Below, piece after piece: positions 1-8,965 of a stretch of DNA of 40,676 nucleotides (positions within the stretch are counted from its first letter, which is position 1; each line of letters starts with the position of its first letter). Made by a program: the position numbers and the translations under genes. The stretch comes from Bacteroidota bacterium (lineage in GTDB: Bacteria > Bacteroidota > Bacteroidia > Chitinophagales > Saprospiraceae): NCBI GenBank assembly GCA_029567325.1, contig JAKQLF010000373.1, positions 1-40,676 on the forward strand, written 5' to 3'. The notes below the pieces were generated by a model. It was not told the origin of the DNA, did no database searches, and saw only the letters and a program-made list of their open reading frames with translations.

Positions 1-3000
1 GACATTGATCCTGCTTCTTTAGCTGACGCTTTTGACTCTTTATCCTATGGATATCCAGTTATCCGAGACACTTCTGGAGCAATGTTTGCTTTGTTTCCAG
101 ATGAAGCAATATGTAATGTTGTAGCAACTTTTTCAGACAGTAAGCCAATCGACTATTGTGGAAAGGCATGTCTTGGTGGCTCAAAAATATTGAGAACTTG
201 GATCGTTGTAGATTGGTGTGCCGGTGAAACTGCTACCTTGACTCAGTTGATCAAAAAGGTAGATGATGAAGCACCATCTATTACAGTAGCAAATCCTGAT
301 AAAGTATATTCAGTAAATGCCTGGGGTTGTGAAGTAGATATCTTGCTTCCGGCAGCTACAGTATCTGATAATTGCGATGATCACTCAAAAGTTGTTGCTG
401 TAGATGGTCCACTTGGAATCACAGTAGTAAGTAAAGGCGGTAGATTTGAAGCACTTGATGTGCCACAAGGAACGCACCAATTTATATATACTGCATCTGA
501 TTGTTGTGGAAATACATCAACTGCAACTATCGAATTGACAGTTGTAGATAAGATAGCTCCTGTTGCAACTGCAAAGGAATTTATCACAGTAAGTTTGACA
601 AGAAGTGGAGATAGTCTAGTGACAGGAGTTGCTAAGATTTTCCCTGCTCAAGTAGACAATGGTTCTTATGACAATTGTACACCAGTATATTTGGAGATCA
701 GAAGAGAGGATGGTGCGCCATCATGTTTGAATTTGGGTGATCTATATGATCATGATACAAATCCTGCAACTCCAATGATCGAATGGAATAATAACGTTAC
801 TTACAATAGTACTATAAACGGATTGGATCAAACAGTTCCTTTACATGGTTCTGATCGTGCATTTGATACAGATAAAGGACAATTTGTAAAATTCTGCTGC
901 GAAGACATAGGCGATACAGTAAAAGTATGGTTGAGAGTTTGGGATGATGCAGATGGTGACGGTATTTTTGGAACAGCGGGTGACAATTACAATGAAACTT
1001 GGGCAAATGTAAAAGTTGAAGACAAGATCGTTCCAAAGATTTATTGTGAAAATGATATTACAACTTCTTGCGATAGAGCAGATGTTTTCTATACTCCCGA
1101 TGGTGTGTGGAGAGATGTTGCAGGATCTCAAATTCCTGCAGAATACAGACCTTGGGTAGATGGAGTTTGTAGCGACTATTTACTTGAATACAGAGACGTG
1201 GGTTCACTTACGGTTTGTAACACTACAAGACAAAGTGATCCAATCGTAAGAACATATAGAGTGAAAGGGTATCCTCAAGTAACTTGTACAATGACTATTA
1301 CCATTTCTGATATCGATAGTGATCCAATTTTGGAATATCCAATAGCAGTCCATGGTTGGTCAAAGTGTACATTAACTGAAGAAGAAGTTTTAGCAAATAC
1401 TGTTAGAGCTAATGTACCTGATGGATTATATTATGAAGTTAGACAACAAGATGGTCCTGCATTTTGCGAGTCAGTTGGAGCAAATATTTTGCCTCATGCT
1501 ATGACAACCAATGGATTAACCCCAACTAGTGGATCATTAGAAACAAAATTACAAGGTAAGAGCAGATTCAATCCAAACTATAAGGATATAGGTTGTAATG
1601 TATTTGGAAGACACATCACTATTGAAGATTATTTAGTAGGTGCTGGATGTAGAAAATGGTTGGTGAAGTTTGATTACATCAATTGGTGTACAAATTCATA
1701 TGCAGGATGTAGAGCTACAGTTTACAAATTTGAGGATACAGTTCCTCCGGTAATTGCTACTTGTCCTTCTTACACAATAGAAGTGAATCAGGCTAGCTGT
1801 ACAGCAAGCCAAGTTGTTGCACCTATTGCTACAGATGCAGGAGGTTGCGAAACTGGATTTAGATGGACAGTAAGATTATACAATACTGCTGACTCATTGT
1901 TGGCAACACGCACAGGAACAGGTGGAGCACCAAGATTTGATGCATTCAACAACTTGTTGCCAGGAGTTTATGATGTGAATTACAATGTAACAGATGGTTG
2001 CGGTAATGTAGCAGAATGTAATGGTACAATCACTGTAATACCAAAAGATCCAACACCTTACTGTATCAGTTTGAGCAGTGCGGTAATGAAAGATGGTAGA
2101 GTAGAATTGTGGGCTGTTGACTTTGATAAAGGTTCATTCTTGAATTGCGATCCTTATGGCACTGGAGTAATCCTTTATACATTCAACTTGGACGGAAGAG
2201 CTTCACATCCTGTAGTTGACAGCTTATTGGTTGTTCACTACTTCAAAGGACTAGGAGTATTGGCTACATTAGCAGAATACAATGCAGGAAATGCGCAGAA
2301 ATGGTTGCCAAAAGTTAAGGAAACTCCTTGGCCAGGTGGTACAGTGAGAAAAGAATTGACTGGTGGTACATCAGGTATGATCTTTGGTTGTGCAGTTGGC
2401 GATCCAGTTGGAACACCATTTACTGTAGATATGAGAGTTTGGGATACAAGATTCTTTAATCCTGGAACTGACGATGGTTCAGACTTCTGTAAGGTGACAT
2501 TGAGTTTGGTAAACAATCAAGGTCCAGCAGCATGTCCTTCTGCATCCACAGGTGGAAGAATTGTTGGTACAGTGATGACAAATGCTGGCGAAGGTGTGAG
2601 TGATGTAGAAACATCATTAAACTCAAGTCTTCCTGAATTCCCAGTCAAATCAATGACTAGTGCAGGGGTATTCTCTTTCGAAGCAATTCCTGCTGGAGTA
2701 GAGTACGAATTGAGCGCTAAAAAAGATATTGACTACAGAAATGGTGTAAATACACTGGATTTGTTGAAAATACAAAGACACATATTGAGCATAACTAAGT
2801 TAGACAACGCATTCAAATATGTTGCAGCTGATGCAAACAATGACCAAAAAGTTGATGTAAGTGACTTGGTTGAATTGAGAAAATTGGTTCTTGGAGTAGT
2901 AAATAACCTTCCTAAGAATGAGTCATGGAGATTTGTTGATGCTACGCAAGAGTTTAGCGATATTTCAAATCCTTGGCCATTGAATGAGGTTATTATAGCA

Positions 3001-3771
3001 AAAGCAGGTGATGTAGCTTCAAACAATTTTGTAGCTGTAAAAGTTGGTGATGTTGATGTTACTGCTTCTGTAAACGCAAATTCTAGCAATACTGAAATCA
3101 GAAGTGCAGCAGCTGTGAAATTCAACATTGATGAACAAAGCGTGAATGCTGGTGAAATCATCAACGTAGACGTGAAGGCTAGTAACTTCAATGAAGTATT
3201 TGGTTACCAGTTTACTACTGAATTGACAGGACTTACTGTTGTTGCGGTACAATCTGGTGCAATTACAATAGAAGAGAACATGTATGCAGACTTAGGCAAT
3301 GGTAAATTTACCATGAGCTGGACAGATGCAAATGGTGTTACAGTAGCGAACGACGCAGTATTATTTACTTTGAAAGTGAAAGCTGATAGAAATACTAACT
3401 TATCTCAAGCAATAGTATTGAATTCTGCAGTCACTGAGGCAGAGGCTTATGTTGGAACAGATCTTGAAACTATCAATGCAAAATTGGAAGTAAGAGGTGG
3501 TGTAAGCAAAGGATTTACTTTGTTCCAAAATACTCCAAACCCATTCAAAGCAGAAACAAACGTGAAATTCAGTGTATCTGAAGCTTCACAAGTAAGATTC
3601 AGAGTGTATGATGTGACTGGTAAAGTATTGATGAATCAAACCATCAATGCTGTACAAGGTGAAAACAACATTACACTTAGGAAATCTGATCTTGCAGCAA
3701 ACGGTATTCTTTACTACCAATTGGAAAGTAATGGAGAAATTGCAACACGCAAGATGGTTATCATTGAGTAG
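1..3771 (+). CDS. Large secreted surface protein with HYR-like, dockerin-like, cohesin-like and T9SS type A sorting domains (5' end outside window)
   Basis: The reading frame is open from base 1, so the ATG at 82 is internal and the gene begins upstream; 1256 residues are visible. The N-terminal two thirds are Cys-rich Ig-like/HYR-type repeats with recurring phrases such as DKIAP, EDTVPPVI and DGCGN. A carboxypeptidase-regulatory-like segment lies near residues 851-907. A dockerin-like pair of helices with a Ca-loop-like ADANNDQKVDVSDL follows at about 911-965. A cohesin-like beta domain lies at about 1039-1160. The last 85 or so residues form a T9SS type A sorting domain (FQNTPNPF, then GILYYQLE and a basic end). 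Families of this kind are exported across the outer membrane by the T9SS, and the sorting domain is removed by PorU, which is encoded about 7 kb away. The likely role is adhesion or cell-surface structure; the ligand cannot be told. A strong terminator follows the stop. Confidence 0.85.
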   Translation, partial: DIDPASLADAFDSLSYGYPVIRDTSGAMFALFPDEAICNVVATFSDSKPIDYCGKACLGGSKILRTWIVVDWCAGETATLTQLIKKVDDEAPSITVANPDKVYSVNAWGCEVDILLPAATVSDNCDDHSKVVAVDGPLGITVVSKGGRFEALDVPQGTHQFIYTASDCCGNTSTATIELTVVDKIAPVATAKEFITVSLTRSGDSLVTGVAKIFPAQVDNGSYDNCTPVYLEIRREDGAPSCLNLGDLYDHDTNPATPMIEWNNNVTYNSTINGLDQTVPLHGSDRAFDTDKGQFVKFCCEDIGDTVKVWLRVWDDADGDGIFGTAGDNYNETWANVKVEDKIVPKIYCENDITTSCDRADVFYTPDGVWRDVAGSQIPAEYRPWVDGVCSDYLLEYRDVGSLTVCNTTRQSDPIVRTYRVKGYPQVTCTMTITISDIDSDPILEYPIAVHGWSKCTLTEEEVLANTVRANVPDGLYYEVRQQDGPAFCESVGANILPHAMTTNGLTPTSGSLETKLQGKSRFNPNYKDIGCNVFGRHITIEDYLVGAGCRKWLVKFDYINWCTNSYAGCRATVYKFEDTVPPVIATCPSYTIEVNQASCTASQVVAPIATDAGGCETGFRWTVRLYNTADSLLATRTGTGGAPRFDAFNNLLPGVYDVNYNVTDGCGNVAECNGTITVIPKDPTPYCISLSSAVMKDGRVELWAVDFDKGSFLNCDPYGTGVILYTFNLDGRASHPVVDSLLVVHYFKGLGVLATLAEYNAGNAQKWLPKVKETPWPGGTVRKELTGGTSGMIFGCAVGDPVGTPFTVDMRVWDTRFFNPGTDDGSDFCKVTLSLVNNQGPAACPSASTGGRIVGTVMTNAGEGVSDVETSLNSSLPEFPVKSMTSAGVFSFEAIPAGVEYELSAKKDIDYRNGVNTLDLLKIQRHILSITKLDNAFKYVAADANNDQKVDVSDLVELRKLVLGVVNNLPKNESWRFVDATQEFSDISNPWPLNEVIIAKAGDVASNNFVAVKVGDVDVTASVNANSSNTEIRSAAAVKFNIDEQSVNAGEIINVDVKASNFNEVFGYQFTTELTGLTVVAVQSGAITIEENMYADLGNGKFTMSWTDANGVTVANDAVLFTLKVKADRNTNLSQAIVLNSAVTEAEAYVGTDLETINAKLEVRGGVSKGFTLFQNTPNPFKAETNVKFSVSEASQVRFRVYDVTGKVLMNQTINAVQGENNITLRKSDLAANGILYYQLESNGEIATRKMVIIE

Positions 3772-3792
3772 TGAGTTTTTAGAATAATTTAG

Positions 3793-3833
3793 AAAGGACC
3801 GACTATAAAGATAGTTGGTCCTTTCGCTTTTTA
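3793..3833 (+). terminator. Intrinsic terminator after the surface-protein gene
   Basis: A 14-bp stem with one G-T wobble (arms 3793-3806 and 3811-3824, loop AAAG) is followed by a T-rich stretch. It begins 22 bp after the stop codon of the large surface-protein gene. Confidence 0.85.
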
Positions 3834-3848
3834 TACCGTTACTGTTTC

Positions 3849-3870
3849 AAAAAATGCTAATCAACAGCAT
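3849..3870 (-). terminator. Possible weak terminator of selO
   Basis: Read on the minus strand there is a short ATGCT/AGCAT stem (3866-3870 with 3854-3858) followed by a run of T. It lies about 40 bp downstream of the selO stop. The stem is only 5 bp, so the call is tentative. Confidence 0.35.
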
Positions 3871-3906
3871 GAGTATTAATCTAATTTCTGGTTGAATTTT
3901 GGTGGT

Positions 3907-5490
3907 TTATGAGCTACATGACAACATAGAAGCACCTACTTTATTTCTAGCCCAGTCTGGCCTCTTAGCAAACCATTTTTCTAAATCTGGTTGCTCATCA
4001 TATGGCTTCTGAAGTAAATTAAATACTTCATTCAATGGTTCATAGTCTTCCTTTTCCGCAGCCTCAATGATCATCTGAGTCATGTAATTTCTGAGCACAT
4101 ATTTTGGATTTACTGAGTTCATTGCCTCTTTTCTTTGAGCATCTGAAAGATCATCTTCATTTAGCCTTCGCAAATATTGGTTGATCCAATTAACCCATTT
4201 TTCCTTGCTTTCGCCTAATAAATCGTGATCAAAATAGAAGGCGTTTTTGATGACATTAATTTTAGAATCGTCATAATCAGTCAAGTGAGCTTTTTGGAAA
4301 TTGGATAAATTTCTGAAGAAAATAGTCATGTCCAATTCCTGTTCATGCATCAATTTTTCAAGTGCCGTGATGAGCGAATCATCTGTTTCTTTTACATACA
4401 TAAGGCCCAACTTTTGAGTCATCATTTTCAAAAAAGCAGGTCTATATTCCTTTTGGTAAGTTGCAAATATTTCTTCAAATGGTGCCACGTCTTCCACCAA
4501 TGGATAAAGCGCATTTGCAAGCTGAACCAAATTCCAAAGCGCAATATTAGCTTGATTTCCAAATCGATATCTTTTGTGAGCCCGATCTGTGGTATTTGGA
4601 GTCCAACCATAATTGTAATCATCTACCCAACCATATGGCCCATAATCAATGGTCAGCCCAAGTATGGACATGTTGTCTGTATTCATGACTCCGTGCACAA
4701 AACCTACGCGATGCCATTCAAGCATCAATTGCATGGTTCTCTCAGAGACTTCTTTAAAAAAAGTTATATATTTTTCCTTTCCTTCTAATTTATTTTCTGG
4801 ATAGTAATTTTTTATGGTAAAATCAGTGAGCTTTTGGAGCACATCAAATTCCGATCTCGTTGTATGGATTTCAAAATTTCCAAATCTGATGAAACTCGGA
4901 GCCACCCTACAAACTATTGCACCTGGTTCATAATCAGGATGGCCATCATACATGACATCTCTTAAAACCTGATCTCCAGTTTTTACCAAGGACAATGCTC
5001 GGGTTGTAGGCACACCCAAATGAAACATTGCCTCAGAACACAAATATTCCCTGATAGATGATCTTAGAACTGCAAATCCATCCGCCGTCCGGGAATAAGG
5101 TGTAGGCCCTGCTCCCTTTAGTTGCAATGTCCATCTGTGGCCATGGTTTTTTACATCAAATAAATTAATCGCTCTTCCATCGCCCAATTGACCAGCCCAA
5201 TGTCCAAATTGATGACCGCCGTAATTCATTGCATATGGTTGAGTACCTTCATGAATTTCTGAGCCTGAAAAGATATCTAGAAATGCAGGCTCATAGATTT
5301 GTTCTTTTTCTATTCCGAGCATTTCGGCTACTTCTTCCGATGAGTGCAATAACTTTGGAGCATTTGGTTTTACAGGTTTGACCAAACTTGCTACAATGTT
5401 AGAAACCTGTTGAGGTCTGTTGACCATAGAGTTGTCGACAGGTAAGGATTCAGCCAACCCTTTTATAATGTTTAATTTTAGTTTCACCAT
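3907..5490 (-). CDS. selO: SelO/YdiU-family protein adenylyltransferase (AMPylator)
   Basis: This 527-residue protein is a full-length SelO (the E. coli protein has 478 residues). SelO has a pseudokinase fold that binds ATP in a flipped orientation and transfers AMP to Ser/Thr/Tyr of redox-related proteins. Visible signatures are YGGHQFGHWAGQLGDGRA (residues 90-107), KGAGPTPYSR (125-134), RSSIREYLCSEAM (143-155), HGVMNTDNMS (266-275, holding the proposed catalytic Asp and metal-binding Asn) and DYGP (282-285, metal Asp). The protein ends SCSS, with Cys at the place where eukaryotic SelO has selenocysteine. The start is ATG at 5490. The gene stands alone on the minus strand, with a truncated remnant just upstream. 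It is probably cytoplasmic and tied to oxidative stress, as the family is elsewhere. Confidence 0.95.
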   Translation of the reverse strand: MVKLKLNIIKGLAESLPVDNSMVNRPQQVSNIVASLVKPVKPNAPKLLHSSEEVAEMLGIEKEQIYEPAFLDIFSGSEIHEGTQPYAMNYGGHQFGHWAGQLGDGRAINLFDVKNHGHRWTLQLKGAGPTPYSRTADGFAVLRSSIREYLCSEAMFHLGVPTTRALSLVKTGDQVLRDVMYDGHPDYEPGAIVCRVAPSFIRFGNFEIHTTRSEFDVLQKLTDFTIKNYYPENKLEGKEKYITFFKEVSERTMQLMLEWHRVGFVHGVMNTDNMSILGLTIDYGPYGWVDDYNYGWTPNTTDRAHKRYRFGNQANIALWNLVQLANALYPLVEDVAPFEEIFATYQKEYRPAFLKMMTQKLGLMYVKETDDSLITALEKLMHEQELDMTIFFRNLSNFQKAHLTDYDDSKINVIKNAFYFDHDLLGESKEKWVNWINQYLRRLNEDDLSDAQRKEAMNSVNPKYVLRNYMTQMIIEAAEKEDYEPLNEVFNLLQKPYDEQPDLEKWFAKRPDWARNKVGASMLSCSS

Positions 5491-5541
5491 TACTTATTGA
5501 AATGTAAAATAAACTAAAAGGTTTCATTGGGTTCAATAATT

Positions 5542-5778
5542 TCATTTGGATTTCAAAGCATTCAATATGTCAGAAGGAGTTGTTTTGGTTATTTGGTAAA
5601 TGTCAATACTTTCGCCTTCCCCATTTCCAAATACTTTTCCGTCCATTTGGATTACAGTGGTAAAAGGGTTTTCCTGACCGTACAAATGAGGCAAGTTATT
5701 ATAGCATTCTGTGATGACGTCCTTGTCAAAAATGGAAAGAAAATGAATTTTTACAATACCGTAAAATTGAGGATTACT
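5542..5778 (-). pseudogene. 5'-truncated gene remnant (3' end of an unidentified CDS)
   Basis: On the minus strand, 78 sense codons run to a TGA at 5542-5544 without an early ATG. The peptide has coding character, for example FLSIFDKDVITECYNNLPHL followed by YGQENPFTTVIQMDGKVFG. Immediately upstream the frame is closed by TAA, but a neighbouring frame (5819 down to about 5765) reads VFKESFTYQNFFPKVILNF and could be the same gene after a frameshift. The 32-bp tandem repeats then begin and coding character ends. It lies 51 bp before selO on the same strand, so it was probably the upstream neighbour of selO before truncation. I do not recognise the family. An overlapping plus-strand reading (5527-5796) is less protein-like. 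Confidence 0.55.
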
Positions 5779-5806
5779 TTAGGAAAAAAGTTTTGATACG
5801 TAAACG

Positions 5807-5934
5807 ATTCCTTAAAAACCATAATTATACAGGAATGTAATCCTTAAAAAACATAATAATTCAGGAATATAATCCTTAAAAAACATAATATTACGGGAAT
5901 ATAATCCTTAAAAACCATAATATTTCAGGAATAG
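5807..5934. repeat. Four tandem copies of a 32-bp repeat
   Basis: Units lie at 5807-5838, 5839-5870, 5871-5902 and 5903-5934, directly abutting, each exactly 32 bp. The consensus begins AATCCTTAAAAAMCATAATA and ends TTCAGGAATAT. Copies differ at only a few positions. The unit ends have partial dyad symmetry (AGGAAT next to AATCCT), so each junction can form a small inverted repeat. There are no spacers, so this is not a CRISPR. The array sits between the truncated remnant and the promoter of the ATPase/DUF4143 gene. Confidence 0.9.
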
Positions 5935-5957
5935 AGCTTTAACTTTACAAAAAATAC

Positions 5958-5965
5958 TATATTTG
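5958..5965 (+). promoter_or_regulatory. -7 promoter element for the ATPase/DUF4143 gene
   Basis: TATATTTG matches the Bacteroidota -7 consensus TAnnTTTG. It lies 23 bp before the GTG start at 5989 and 23 bp after the last tandem repeat. No clear -33 element was seen; the tandem repeats occupy that upstream region. Confidence 0.55.
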
Positions 5966-5988
5966 CAGAGAGCAAAAACAAAGTAATT

Positions 5989-7113
5989 GTGATAACCAGG
6001 CAAATAGCAGATAACATCAAAAAAAGAATGTTTAGCAAGAAAGCTATTATTCTTTTGGGCCCACGCCAAGTAGGTAAAACAACTCTCATCAGAACATTGA
6101 TAGGAGATGAAGATGTTTTATTTTTAGACGGTGATGATGTGACAGTAAGGAATACTTTGTCGCAAATCAATACTCAGGAATTAAAAAACCTGATTGGTAA
6201 AAATAAAATTGTTTTCATTGACGAAACACAGCGAATCGAAAATATAGGGTTAACTGCAAAAATTATTGTGGATCAGATCAAAGATATTCAGTTGATTTTG
6301 AGTGGGTCGTCTTCGTTTCAAATAAATGAAGAAGTACAAGAGCCGTTGACGGGTAGAAAATGGAGTTTTGAGTTATATCCGATCACCTTTAAAGAATGGG
6401 AAAACAATGTGGGTGTCTTACAGGCTAAACAAGGCCTCAATGACCGCCTCATTTATGGGTTTTACCCGGATATTCTCAATAACCCGGAAGATCAAACAGA
6501 ACTTATAGATGAGTTGATGGATAGTTACCTTTTTAAGGATGTATTGTTGTATGGGAAAATAAAAAAGTCTGACAGTATTTTTAAACTTGTCCAAGCATTG
6601 GCTTATCAAGTTGGCAATGAAGTAAACTACAATGAATTGTCAAATTTGATTGGTATTGATGCTAAGACGGTTGCCTCCTATATTGACATTCTGGAAAAAG
6701 CATTTGTCTTTTTCAGGTTGAATTCATATAGCACCAATCAGCGCAATGAAATCAAAAAGGGAATAAAAATTTATTTCTTTGACAATGGGGTGCGCAATGC
6801 CATCATCAAGAACTTCAACAATGTTGACAACAGAAATGACGTGGGAGCATTGTGGGAAAACTTTTTAATTTCTGAAAGATGGAAACAACTTCACTACTCC
6901 AAAAGTAAGGCAACACCTTATTTTTGGAGGACAACACAACAACAGGAAATTGATTATGTTGAAGTCAGTGCAAACGAAGTCAAAGCTTTTGAATTTAAAT
7001 GGAGTAATACAAAAAAGGGGAAAATTTCTGACACCTTTACCAATCAATATCACTCTATCAATTCGATCATCAATAAGGACAATTACCATGCTTTTATTAC
7101 AATGGATCATTAA
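5989..7113 (+). CDS. AAA ATPase with C-terminal DUF4143 (nuclease-like) domain
   Basis: This is a 374-residue protein of the AAA_14/DUF4143 family. It has Walker A GPRQVGKTT (24-32), Walker B KIVFIDETQ (73-81) and a sensor-like LILSGSSSF. A winged-helix-like middle follows, then a DUF4143 C-terminal region with a PD-(D/E)XK-like pattern: EIDYVE (320-325) and FEFK (334-337). The family is widespread, patchily distributed and of uncertain role; proposals include DNA-associated or selfish/defence functions. The start is GTG at 5989, as there is no in-frame ATG near the promoter. The gene is flanked upstream by four 32-bp tandem repeats and a truncated gene and downstream by its own terminator. 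This fits an acquired accessory gene inserted between the housekeeping genes selO and ettA. Confidence 0.85.
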   Translation: MITRQIADNIKKRMFSKKAIILLGPRQVGKTTLIRTLIGDEDVLFLDGDDVTVRNTLSQINTQELKNLIGKNKIVFIDETQRIENIGLTAKIIVDQIKDIQLILSGSSSFQINEEVQEPLTGRKWSFELYPITFKEWENNVGVLQAKQGLNDRLIYGFYPDILNNPEDQTELIDELMDSYLFKDVLLYGKIKKSDSIFKLVQALAYQVGNEVNYNELSNLIGIDAKTVASYIDILEKAFVFFRLNSYSTNQRNEIKKGIKIYFFDNGVRNAIIKNFNNVDNRNDVGALWENFLISERWKQLHYSKSKATPYFWRTTQQQEIDYVEVSANEVKAFEFKWSNTKKGKISDTFTNQYHSINSIINKDNYHAFITMDH

Positions 7114-7117
7114 TAGC

Positions 7118-7160
7118 AAAACCGTATAGCCAATTTAATTGATTATACGGTTTTAAATAT
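7118..7160 (+). terminator. Terminator after the ATPase/DUF4143 gene
   Basis: An 11-bp perfect stem AAAACCGTATA/TATACGGTTTT (7118-7128 and 7144-7154) has a loop that itself holds CAAT/ATTG. It starts 5 bp after the stop and ends in a T/A-rich tract. Confidence 0.8.
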
Positions 7161-7193
7161 TTTTTGAACAAGCTTTAGTTCTGGAGTATTGAT

Positions 7194-7201
7194 TACTTTT
7201 G
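7194..7201 (+). promoter_or_regulatory. -7 promoter element of ettA
   Basis: TACTTTTG followed by C fits TAnnTTTG. It lies 17 bp before the ettA ATG at 7219. A TTTTTG at 7161-7166 could be a -33 element, though its spacing is long. Confidence 0.6.
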
Positions 7202-7218
7202 CACCCTAATCTAAACTT

Positions 7219-8892
7219 ATGGCAGCTGACAATAAAGTAATATTCGCTATGGAGGGAGTGACCAAGGTCTACCCCCCACAAAAAACAGTTTTAAAAAATA
7301 TTTGGTTATCCTTTTATTATGGAGCCAAGATCGGTGTTCTGGGCTTGAATGGCTCAGGAAAATCTAGTTTGCTCAAAATCATTGCTGGACTAGACACCAA
7401 TTATCAAGGTAAGGTAACCTTTGATAAAGAATATAAAATTGGCTACCTGGAGCAAGAACCTCAACTTGACGAAACTAAAACAGTAAGGGAAATAGTGCAA
7501 CAAGGTGTGCAGCACATCGTTGACGTTGTCAATGCTTATGAGGCTATCAACTTGAAATTGGCCGAGCCAATGGACGATGATGAGATGATGAAGGCCATAG
7601 ATAAGCAAGGAGAGCTTATGGAACAAATGGATCATTACAATGCCTGGGAGCTAGACTACCATTTGGAAACAGCCATGCAGTCTTTGAGGTGCCCAGAGGG
7701 TGAAACTTCCGTGAAGGTTCTTTCTGGTGGTGAGCGAAGAAGAGTAGCTTTGTGTAGATTGTTGCTCAGTCAACCAGATATTTTATTATTGGATGAGCCT
7801 ACCAACCACTTAGATGCAGAAAGCGTTTATTGGTTGGAGCAATACTTAGCCAAGTTTCTAGGTACAGTCATTGCTGTAACGCACGATAGGTACTTCTTGG
7901 ATAATGTTGCGGGTTGGATTTTAGAGCTTGATAGGGGAGAGGGCATCCCTTGGCAGGGCAACTATAGCACTTGGTTAGAGCAAAAAGCCAAAAGGCTAGA
8001 AATGGAAGAAAAAACTGAGTCCAAAAGGAGAAAGACTTTGGAGCGTGAATTGGAATGGGTAAGGATGGCGCCAAAAGCCAGACAAGCAAAAGGAAAGGCT
8101 CGTCTTTCTGCTTACGATAAACTCTCTGGAGCTGAAGGTAAAGAAAGGGAGGCGAAATTGGAGTTATTCATCCCACAAGGTCCGAGACTTGGAGACGTTG
8201 TTATTGAGGTTGATAACATCAATAAAGCTTACGATAATAAAGTTTTGATTGAGAATTTCACCTGTTCAATTCCTAAAAATGCGATCGTCGGTATCATTGG
8301 TCCCAATGGTGTTGGTAAGTCAACCTTCTTTAGAATGATTATGGGTGAGGATACTCCTGATTCAGGGAAGATCATCAAAGGTGACACCGTGAAGATCAGT
8401 TATGTAGATCAATCTCACAAAGATTTATTGCCAGACAAAACGGTGTTTGAAGTTGTTGGTGGCGGACAAGAATTGATCAAAGTTGGCAATACTGAACTCA
8501 ACGTAAGAGCATATTTGAGTAAATTTAATCTGGGTGGAAGTGATCAGCAGAAGAAAATTGGTGTGCTTTCTGGTGGGGAAAGAAATAGAGTGCATTTAGC
8601 CATGACTTTGAAAGATGGTGGTAATGTGCTTTTACTGGATGAACCTACCAACGATATTGACGTGAATACACTGAGAGCTTTGGAAGAAGCCATCGAAAAT
8701 TTTGCTGGATGTGTGTTGGTTATTTCTCACGATAGATGGTTTATAGACAGGCTTGCTACACATATTCTTTCGTTTGAAGGCGATAGTAAAGTCGTTTTCT
8801 ATGAAGGGAACTTTAGTTCTTACGAGGCAGCCAAGGTTGCTGAATTTGGTGAAATAGCTCCAAAAAGACCATCTTTCAAGAGTTTGATATAA
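7219..8892 (+). CDS. ettA: Energy-dependent translational throttle protein EttA (ABC-F)
   Basis: This soluble ABC-F protein has 557 residues, close to the 555 of E. coli EttA. EttA binds the ribosomal E site and gates entry into elongation according to ATP/ADP. Both cassettes are intact: Walker A GLNGSGKSS (42-50) and GPNGVGKST (361-369), signature LSGGE at 168 and 450, and Walker B LLLDEPTN in both halves. The EttA-type arm insertion follows the first Walker A (VNAYEAINLKLAEPMDDD), and a basic linker rich in Lys/Arg joins the cassettes. It has its own promoter, and rnpB follows 73 bp downstream on the same strand. The contrast with the second ABC-F protein in this window (23255-24883), which has lost one ATP site, is notable. 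Confidence 0.95.
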   Translation: MAADNKVIFAMEGVTKVYPPQKTVLKNIWLSFYYGAKIGVLGLNGSGKSSLLKIIAGLDTNYQGKVTFDKEYKIGYLEQEPQLDETKTVREIVQQGVQHIVDVVNAYEAINLKLAEPMDDDEMMKAIDKQGELMEQMDHYNAWELDYHLETAMQSLRCPEGETSVKVLSGGERRRVALCRLLLSQPDILLLDEPTNHLDAESVYWLEQYLAKFLGTVIAVTHDRYFLDNVAGWILELDRGEGIPWQGNYSTWLEQKAKRLEMEEKTESKRRKTLERELEWVRMAPKARQAKGKARLSAYDKLSGAEGKEREAKLELFIPQGPRLGDVVIEVDNINKAYDNKVLIENFTCSIPKNAIVGIIGPNGVGKSTFFRMIMGEDTPDSGKIIKGDTVKISYVDQSHKDLLPDKTVFEVVGGGQELIKVGNTELNVRAYLSKFNLGGSDQQKKIGVLSGGERNRVHLAMTLKDGGNVLLLDEPTNDIDVNTLRALEEAIENFAGCVLVISHDRWFIDRLATHILSFEGDSKVVFYEGNFSSYEAAKVAEFGEIAPKRPSFKSLI

Positions 8893-8965
8893 TATTAAAA
8901 TTTTCATCAGGAATTTTTCAAGCAAAGTTTTTGTTTTGAAAGTGCCTTCTGAAAGACAAAGTTAA

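Noticed and set aside
5527-5796. Plus-strand 89-codon ORF before the tandem repeats
   Set aside because: Its peptide looks random, and the opposite strand in the same interval reads as a more protein-like gene remnant.
5807-5934. Possible CRISPR array (32-bp repeats)
   Set aside because: The units abut directly with no unique spacers, and no cas gene is in the window.
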